Shown here: positions 5,118 through 9,060 of the stretch, in pieces
Position numbering within the stretch: position 1 is the stretch's first letter
How the letters are laid out: each line of letters begins with the position of its first letter
NCBI GenBank assembly: GCA_041621405.1
Contig: JBFKAV010000137.1
Span: 1-9,060 of the forward strand
DNA from: JBFKAV01 sp041621405
Lineage (GTDB): Bacteria; Pseudomonadota; Alphaproteobacteria; Rhodobacterales; Rhodobacteraceae
DNA: 9,060 nt
Direction of reading: 5' to 3'
Position numbers and translations under genes: made by a program
The notes under the pieces: model-generated
What the model saw: only the letters and a program-made list of their open reading frames with translations
Databases searched by the model: none
What the model was told of the DNA's origin: nothing

Positions 5118-6398
5118 ATGCCAAAGATCGAAGACCACCCGCTGCGCTACGCGCTCGCCAACGAGCTCCACGCCCGCCCCTTCCCGGTGCTTCAGGCGCC
5201 CTGCCGCGCCGCCTACCTGGCCATCAAGCGCCCCGATGACGCCGCCGGCCGCGACCGCGAGGCCGACCGGGCGCACCTCCTGAAGCTTCTCGACCGCCAC
5301 GGCGGCGCGCATCCCCAGCCCGGCGCGACCCACTACTTCGGCCCCCTGGGCAAGCTTCGGCTGAAGTGGGAAAGCCATACCGAGTTCGTCACCTACACGC
5401 TCTTCGGCCAGGGTACGGCCGCCAGGCCCTTCGACGCCGAGACCTTCGGGCTCTTTCCTGAGGACTGGCTCGCCGAGGCGCCGGGCCAGCGGATCACCTC
5501 GGCCCTGATCCGCGTCGAGCTGATGGGCTCCGAGGAGGAGATCGCGGCGAAGGCCGACGACTGGTTCGTCGCCGAGAGCCTCGCCATCTCCTCGGTGCTC
5601 GACGGCGAGGCGGTGGTCGCGGGCGATTTCCGCATCGACCCTGCGGGGCACGTGCGCTTCGGCGTCTTCGTCCGCCCGGGAACCAGCCCGCGCCGCACCG
5701 GCCGCGTCGTCCAGCGCCTGTCCGAGATCGAGACCTACAAGACGATGTCGATGCTGGGCCTCGCGCGGGCCCGCGAGATGTCGCCCCGGATCGGCGCGCT
5801 CGGCACCGAGCTGACCAAGCTCGTTGGCGACATGCGCGGCGAGGCCGCCGGGCCCGAGGCGACGCTGCAGCAGCTCCTCGACATCTCGGCGGAGCTGGAG
5901 AACATGATCGCCCGCTCGAGCTTCCGCTTCGGCGCCACCGCTGCGTACGAGGCGCTGGTCAACCAGCGCATCGCCGTGCTTCGCGAAGCGCGGTTCCACG
6001 GCCGCCAGACCTTCGCCGAGTTCATGGCCCGCCGCTTCGACCCGGCGATGCGCACCGTGAAGTCGACCGAGCGCCGGCTCGAGGACATGGCCCGGGCCGC
6101 GCAGCGCGCGGGCGAACTCCTGCGCACCCGCGTCGACGTCGAGCGCTCGGCCCAGAACCAGCAGCTCCTGGAAAGCATGGACCGCCGCGCCGCCCTCCAG
6201 CTCCGCCTGCAGAAGACGGTGGAGGGCCTCTCCGTCGTCGCGATCAGCTACTACGCGGTGAACCTTCTGACCTACCTGCTCACCCCGGTGGCCGAGCCAG
6301 TCGGGCTCTCCAAGGCGCTCCTCACCGCAGCGCTGACGCCGCTGGCGGTGATCGCGGTCTGGCTTGCGATCCGGAGGATCCGCCAGGCCGTCGAGTAG
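5118..6398 (+). CDS. DUF3422 family membrane protein
   Basis: 426 aa, near the usual length of DUF3422 proteins, which are conserved in proteobacteria and of unknown function. Landmarks: NELHARPFP (15-23), WESHTEFVTYT (84-94), ETYKTMSMLGLARARE (205-220), SAELENMIARSSFRFGATAAYEAL (257-280) and RRFDPAMRTVK (305-315). Two hydrophobic segments at the C-terminus (about 369-388 and 396-417) follow RLQKTVEGLSVVAISYY (363-379). The first ~365 residues are soluble and include long, probably coiled helices (about 205-365). This layout, a large cytoplasmic helical domain ending in two TM helices, recalls CorA-type channels, but I see no GxN motif and do not claim a relation. ATG 5118 is preferred over GTG 5094 because the family starts with a PxxxDHPLRxxLxNELHARPF-like stretch and because of the likely promoter upstream. 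Confidence 0.92.
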   Translation: MPKIEDHPLRYALANELHARPFPVLQAPCRAAYLAIKRPDDAAGRDREADRAHLLKLLDRHGGAHPQPGATHYFGPLGKLRLKWESHTEFVTYTLFGQGTAARPFDAETFGLFPEDWLAEAPGQRITSALIRVELMGSEEEIAAKADDWFVAESLAISSVLDGEAVVAGDFRIDPAGHVRFGVFVRPGTSPRRTGRVVQRLSEIETYKTMSMLGLARAREMSPRIGALGTELTKLVGDMRGEAAGPEATLQQLLDISAELENMIARSSFRFGATAAYEALVNQRIAVLREARFHGRQTFAEFMARRFDPAMRTVKSTERRLEDMARAAQRAGELLRTRVDVERSAQNQQLLESMDRRAALQLRLQKTVEGLSVVAISYYAVNLLTYLLTPVAEPVGLSKALLTAALTPLAVIAVWLAIRRIRQAVE

Positions 6399-6489
6399 GC
6401 GCGCCGCACCCGCCAGCCCGCCCGCCGCTCCGGACCGCGCCGGCCGGACCGGCACCCGTAACCCGCCTGCGTTCCACCCCCCAAGCCCC

Positions 6490-6524
6490 ATTCCCCGTTG
6501 GGAAAATACCCTCGGGCGGGGAAT
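6490..6524. repeat. perfect inverted repeat in the convergent intergenic region
   Basis: ATTCCCCG (6490-6497) and CGGGGAAT (6517-6524) flank a 19-nt loop that itself contains GGG and CCC around AAAATA. Read on the minus strand the loop gives CGCCCGAGGGTATTTT. That resembles a CCCGAGGATATTTT-type sequence I recall as frequent between genes in Rhodobacteraceae; this is from memory and unsearched. It lies between the ends of two convergent genes, as expected for an extragenic or terminator-like element. Confidence 0.5.
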
Positions 6525-6526
6525 CG

Positions 6527-6558
6527 CCGTCCGGCGACGGGGGCAGACAGCCCCCCTT
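6527..6558. terminator. paired hairpins between convergent genes, likely terminator
   Basis: CCGTC (6527-6531) pairs with GACGG (6536-6540). The overlapping GGGGGC (6539-6544) pairs with GCCCCC (6550-6555) around AGACA and is followed on the plus strand by CTTCT. The second stem is strong and sits 15 nt beyond the stop of the minus-strand isomerase gene, so it may serve both directions. The T tract is poor. Confidence 0.4.
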
Positions 6559-6569
6559 CTCGCCGCCCG

Positions 6570-7253
6570 TCACCCGAGCCAGCGGTCGTAGTCGCTGACC
6601 AGGAGATGCCGCGGCGCCTCGTCTTCCTCGATTTCCGCGAACCGGCCGATCGGCTCGCGGAAGATGTTGTCGGTCAGATCGTCGTTCACCGTCGAGACCT
6701 CGCCGATCAGCACGTCGCCGCCTTCGCCCCAGAACGCGTGCCAGTCGCCCGGCCTCAGCGTCACGCTCTCGCCGGGGGCGAGCTTCAGGACCTCGCCGGG
6801 GCGGAACTCCCGAGCCATCCCGTCGCAATAGACCCGGCCGCCGCGGTCCTCGGCGAACCGGCCGCCGTCGTCCGAGCCGAAAAGCTCGATCGCCAGCGTC
6901 GCGCCGCCGCGGTTGATGATGTCCTCGGCCTTGATCACGTGGGTGTGCATCGGCGAGAGCTGGTCCTGCCGCGAGATCAGGAGCTTCTCGGCATAGGCCA
7001 TGCCGCCGCCGCTCCTCAGGTCGTCGAGCCGGCCATTGCGGAGCGTGAACAGGAACAGCCCGAGGTCGTCGAACCGGCCCTGGCCGTAATCGGTGATGTC
7101 CCAGCCCATCCGCGCCTCGGCCACCCGCGTGCCGGGCGCCCACCGGCGGAACTCCTCGGGGCTCCACCAGGCGAAGGGTGGCAGCACGAATCCGTGGGCG
7201 GCGATCAACTCCTCGGCTTCGGCCATGATCTGGTTGACGCGGCTGCGTTTCAT
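6570..7253 (-). CDS. D-lyxose isomerase-type cupin
   Basis: 227 aa, similar in length and sequence throughout to the E. coli O157 D-lyxose isomerase Z5617 as I recall it, family Lyx_isomer. The known enzyme interconverts D-lyxose and D-xylulose (and D-mannose/D-fructose) in a Mn2+-dependent cupin barrel. Predicted metal ligands are present: His103 and His105 in PMHTHVIKAEDI, Glu110, and His172 in RPGDWHAFW. Other family stretches are MGWDITDYG (49-57), LFTLRNG (68-74), YAEK (87-90), EDIINRGG (110-117) and EVSTVNDD (185-192). ATG 7253 is chosen because GGAGGAG lies 8 nt upstream and because the family begins MKRS. The frame remains open further upstream but without family similarity. No sugar kinase or transporter lies alongside, so the physiological substrate is open. 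Confidence 0.92.
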   Translation of the reverse strand: MKRSRVNQIMAEAEELIAAHGFVLPPFAWWSPEEFRRWAPGTRVAEARMGWDITDYGQGRFDDLGLFLFTLRNGRLDDLRSGGGMAYAEKLLISRQDQLSPMHTHVIKAEDIINRGGATLAIELFGSDDGGRFAEDRGGRVYCDGMAREFRPGEVLKLAPGESVTLRPGDWHAFWGEGGDVLIGEVSTVNDDLTDNIFREPIGRFAEIEEDEAPRHLLVSDYDRWLG

Positions 7254-7306
7254 CGGCGGCTCCTCCTCGCGCCCGTCATGCCGCGCCGGCGCCGGCGGGG
7301 CAAGCT

Positions 7307-7354
7307 CGGAGCGGCTTCGGGCCGCTCTGCACGCCATCGGGCAAGGCGCCTTGC
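7307..7354. repeat. hairpin and palindrome between the isomerase and DUF6314 genes
   Basis: CGGAGCGGC (7307-7315) pairs with GCCGCTCTG (7321-7329), nine pairs with one G-U, closing a 5-nt TTCGG loop. Twelve bases later GCAAGGCGCCTTGC (7341-7354) is a perfect 14-bp palindrome. Neither is followed by a T run on either strand. On the minus strand they lie after DUF6314 and before the isomerase: a possible terminator, leader structure or operator. The rest of the 200-nt gap (7254-7453) shows no gene. Confidence 0.4.
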
Positions 7355-7453
7355 GCCGGCCCCTGGACGACGACCCGTCGCGCCGCCGCCCGCCCCAGCG
7401 CCCGGCCAGGTCCATCGCAGCTCCCAGTCCGTGACATGTCGGCGTCGGCGACT

Positions 7454-7876
7454 TCAGCCCGCCTCCGGCGCGTAGTCGCTCACGCTCACGTAATCCTTGC
7501 GCGGCCCCTTCACCGTCCACACCGCGCGCCAGTTCGGCCAGTGCGAGAAGTCGTAGGCGACGTGGTAATGGTCGGGGGCGCAGTCGTGCGCCGCCTCGGC
7601 GATGGCGCCGAGGGCGAAATCGTGAAACGGCCGTCCGTCCTCGAAGCTCACCGCGATCCGTCCCGCCGATTCGGCGCGCCAGAAATAGCGCCGCGACACC
7701 TGCATCGGATCGCCGCTGGCGAAGTGAAGTACGCCCCGCTCCTCGCAGATCAGCCCCACGCCCAGGGGCCGGAACTCGGCCTGGCCCTCCAGCCGGCCCT
7801 CGGCCCCGGCCCGCGCGTCGTTGATTCGCCGCGCAAGCGACCAGAGCCCGGTGAAATCCTCAAGCCGTATCGGCAT
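7454..7876 (-). CDS. DUF6314 family protein
   Basis: 140 aa, soluble, no signal peptide. It matches the uncharacterised DUF6314 family: LEDFTGLWSLARRINDARAG (5-24), GLICEERGVL (41-50), YFWR (64-67), VSFEDGRPFHDF (76-87), HDCAPDHYHVAYDF (97-110) and WPNWRAVWTVKGPRKDY (113-129). The pattern of short beta-like strands with conserved His, Asp and Trp near the end (HDC, PD, WP-W, GPRKDY) suggests a small beta-barrel that binds a ligand; function is unknown. ATG 7876 fits the family's start. The frame is open to an ATG at 7927, but the extra 17 residues (basic, with no ribosome binding site) look like leader sequence. The start at 7876 has a run of G just before it rather than a clear Shine-Dalgarno. 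It is divergent from the outer-membrane protein gene and 200 nt upstream of the isomerase gene on the same strand. Confidence 0.85.
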   Translation of the reverse strand: MPIRLEDFTGLWSLARRINDARAGAEGRLEGQAEFRPLGVGLICEERGVLHFASGDPMQVSRRYFWRAESAGRIAVSFEDGRPFHDFALGAIAEAAHDCAPDHYHVAYDFSHWPNWRAVWTVKGPRKDYVSVSDYAPEAG

Positions 7877-7908
7877 ACCCCCCCAGCGCCGTCGCACGCG
7901 ACCGGCTG

Positions 7909-7937
7909 CTGCAAGAAGCCCCTGCATGTGCTAGAAT
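7909..7937 (+). promoter_or_regulatory. extended -10 promoter of the outer membrane protein gene
   Basis: TGC-TAGAAT (7929-7937) matches the extended -10 form (TGn plus 5 of 6 of TATAAT). CTGCAA (7909-7914) is a weak -35 at 17-nt spacing. The transcript would start near 7944, in a T-rich stretch, with a leader of about 32 nt. AT-rich DNA stands out here from the GC-rich surroundings. Confidence 0.6.
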
Positions 7938-7975
7938 GTTTTTTTGTTTTCCCAATCAGATTAAGGAGCATCTCG

Positions 7976-8545
7976 ATGTTCAAGGCAACAGTGGCGCTCT
8001 CCTTCCTCGTAGCCGCGGCGCTCGCCGCCCCCGCCGCCGCGCAGAACTGGACAGCCGAGATCTACGGCGGCGGCGTATTCTCCCGCAACGAGGATTATGG
8101 TGGGGTCTCCTTCGCGCTCGACTCAGGAACCGCCGTAGGCGTTGGCATCTACGAGCGCAATCTGGTTCCCGGCGTCGAACTCGGCCTCGACCTCATGGCG
8201 ACCCAGGCCGGATATACGGGCTTCCTGAGCGGGGTCGAATCGCTCTCGCTCATGCTGAACGCCCGGGTACCATTCACGATCACGCCGACTACAACGGGCT
8301 ACGTCGGCGCGGGCTTGGGCGCAATCCGCGTAACTTACGACGGGTCGACCCAGTTCCCCGCCTTTACCGGCGACGACACCGTGGCGGGTGGCCAAATCGG
8401 CCTCGGCGTGCGCTACAACTTCGCCGCCTTCACCGGCTTCGCCGAGCTGAAGCACCAGGTCGCGTTCGACGACGCCCTGATCCAGGGCGTGACCCAGAGC
8501 TACGCCTCGACCAGCGCCGTCGTCGGCCTCCGCTTCGCGTTCTGA
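7976..8545 (+). CDS. outer membrane beta-barrel protein
   Basis: 189 aa. Residues 1-22 are a signal peptide (Lys3, hydrophobic core, APAAA, likely cleavage before Gln23). The mature 167 residues alternate polar and hydrophobic residues in glycine-rich strands such as TAEIYGGGVFSR (26-37), TAVGVGIYER, TGYVGAGLGAIRVTYD and GGQIGLGVRYNF. The protein ends in VVGLRFAF with a terminal phenylalanine, the signal for insertion of outer membrane barrels. Length fits an eight-stranded barrel of the OmpA/OmpX or Opa-like porin type. The exact family is uncertain and no OmpA peptidoglycan-binding domain is present. AAGGAG (7963-7968) lies 7 nt before ATG 7976, and the extended -10 promoter suggests high expression. 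It is divergent from the DUF6314 gene, with about 100 nt between starts. Confidence 0.88.
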   Translation: MFKATVALSFLVAAALAAPAAAQNWTAEIYGGGVFSRNEDYGGVSFALDSGTAVGVGIYERNLVPGVELGLDLMATQAGYTGFLSGVESLSLMLNARVPFTITPTTTGYVGAGLGAIRVTYDGSTQFPAFTGDDTVAGGQIGLGVRYNFAAFTGFAELKHQVAFDDALIQGVTQSYASTSAVVGLRFAF

Positions 8546-8551
8546 CAGGCG

Positions 8552-8578
8552 CCTGCCTCGCGGCCCGCCCTAGGCAGG
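8552..8578 (+). terminator. hairpin after the outer membrane protein gene
   Basis: CCTGCCT (8552-8558) pairs with AGGCAGG (8572-8578) around a 13-nt GC-rich loop, 6 nt after the stop codon. No T tract follows, so termination is plausible but unproven. CAGGCGCCTG (8546-8555) overlapping it is also a palindrome. Confidence 0.35.
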
Positions 8579-8592
8579 TCCGGGTCCGGCCG

Positions 8593-8640
8593 CCTTGCCG
8601 CTCCGCGCGTCAAAGACTAAGACGCGCGCGACCGGCAAGG
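8593..8640 (+). promoter_or_regulatory. purB leader: nested hairpin overlapping the ribosome binding site
   Basis: Outer arms CCTTGCCG (8593-8600) and CGGCAAGG (8633-8640) are perfect 8-bp complements. Inner arms CGCGCGTC (8604-8611) and GACGCGCG (8621-8628) are another perfect 8 bp around the loop AAAGACTAA. The two share nearly the same centre (8616), with a 3/4-nt internal loop between them. The 3' outer arm contains AAGG of the Shine-Dalgarno sequence AAGGAG (8637-8642). As RNA it could block translation start. As DNA, TTGCCG (8595-8600), 17 nt and TAAGAC (8618-8623) could be a weak promoter, making the inner repeat an operator. Confidence 0.5.
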
Positions 8641-8652
8641 AGAGGCATGCCC

Positions 8653-9060
8653 ATGATCCCCCGCTATTCCCGGCCCGAGATGGTCGCGATCTGGAGCCCG
8701 GAGGCGCGGTTCCGGATCTGGTTCGAGATCGAGGCCCATGCCGGCGACGCGATGGCGGAACTGGGCGTGATCCCGAAGGCGAACGCCGCCGCGGTCTGGA
8801 AGGCCAAGGACGTGGCCTTCGACGTCGCGCGCATCGACGAGATCGAGCGCATCACCAAGCACGACGTGATCGCCTTCCTGACCCACCTCGCCGAGATCGT
8901 CGGCGCCGACGAGGCACGCTTCGTGCACCAGGGGATGACCTCGTCGGACGTGCTCGACACCACGCTCAACGTCCAGCTCTGCCGCGCCGCCGACCTCCTC
9001 CTGGCCGACATCGACAAGCTGCTTTCCGCTTTGAAGAAAAGAGGCTACGAGACGAAGCTC
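8653..9060 (+). CDS. purB: adenylosuccinate lyase PurB (3' end outside window)
   Basis: Partial, 136 codons visible, still open at the window end. PurB splits fumarate from SAICAR and from adenylosuccinate in purine and AMP synthesis, in the cytoplasm, as a homotetramer of the fumarase/aspartase superfamily. MIPRYSRPEMVAIWSPE (1-17), FRIWFEIEAHA (20-30), ITKHDVIAFL (67-76, with the conserved active-site region His70) and HQGMTSSDVLDT (92-103, substrate-binding TSSD) are characteristic of the bacterial PurB N-terminal domain. Two ATGs compete: 8647 (adds Met-Pro, 4 nt after AAGGAG) and 8653 (10 nt after AAGGAG, 7 nt after GAGAGG). I chose 8653 because homologues begin MIPRYSRP. Regulation may involve the hairpin in the leader. 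Confidence 0.96.
   Translation, partial: MIPRYSRPEMVAIWSPEARFRIWFEIEAHAGDAMAELGVIPKANAAAVWKAKDVAFDVARIDEIERITKHDVIAFLTHLAEIVGADEARFVHQGMTSSDVLDTTLNVQLCRAADLLLADIDKLLSALKKRGYETKL

Noticed and set aside
4686..6491. A 601-codon open frame on the minus strand across copy 2 and DUF3422
   Set aside because: It is antisense to recognised genes, Arg/Gly/Ala-rich and without domain or ribosome binding site.
7254..7520. Upstream extension of the isomerase frame by 89 codons
   Set aside because: The extension is Arg/Gly-rich without homology, whereas ATG 7253 has a strong Shine-Dalgarno and the family's MKRS start.
7436..7975. N-terminal extension of the outer membrane protein frame by 180 codons
   Set aside because: It overlaps DUF6314 on the other strand and has no family similarity. 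The signal peptide, ribosome binding site and promoter all fix the start at 7976.

Overview
This is high-GC DNA with tightly packed genes, strong codon-position bias and many long antisense shadow frames. The gene content suggests an alphaproteobacterium, most likely of the Rhodobacteraceae (order Rhodobacterales). The pointers are the PntA/PntB pair, a DUF3422 membrane protein, a DUF6314 protein, and a PurB that begins MIPRYSRPEMVAIWSPE. There is also an intergenic inverted repeat carrying a CCCGAGGGTATTTT-type sequence that I associate with this group. Taxonomy is inferred from these families only.

Layout, left to right. Positions 2-892 (+) hold the 3' two thirds of pntA; its 5' end lies outside the window. 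pntB (904-2337) follows after 11 nt, and a tiny lipoprotein gene (2345-2590) after another 7 nt, so the three read as one transcription unit. Together PntA and PntB form the membrane-bound, proton-translocating NAD(P) transhydrogenase that makes NADPH. A 12-TM major facilitator transporter (2704-3867, +) comes next.

From about 3925 to 4910 lies the least familiar part of the window: two small paralogous single-TM membrane proteins (4097-4291 and 4678-4881, +). Each has its own promoter region, and those regions are themselves recognisably duplicated. Each contains a pair of TTCA(T/C) half-sites spaced exactly 11 bp, with a conserved TAT 16 bp after the start of the second half-site. The downstream DUF3422 membrane protein gene (5118-6398, +) has its own likely promoter.

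After a structured convergent intergenic region come two minus-strand genes: a D-lyxose isomerase-type cupin (6570-7253) and a DUF6314 protein (7454-7876). Divergent from these, an outer-membrane beta-barrel protein (7976-8545, +) has a clear extended -10 promoter and a strong ribosome binding site. The window ends inside purB (8653 onward, +). Its leader can fold into a two-part nested hairpin that takes in half of the Shine-Dalgarno sequence.

Most genes are housekeeping or conserved families of known or partly known role. The strongest candidates for something undescribed are the duplicated small-protein/promoter unit and the purB leader structure. I see no mobile element, CRISPR array, tRNA or rRNA.
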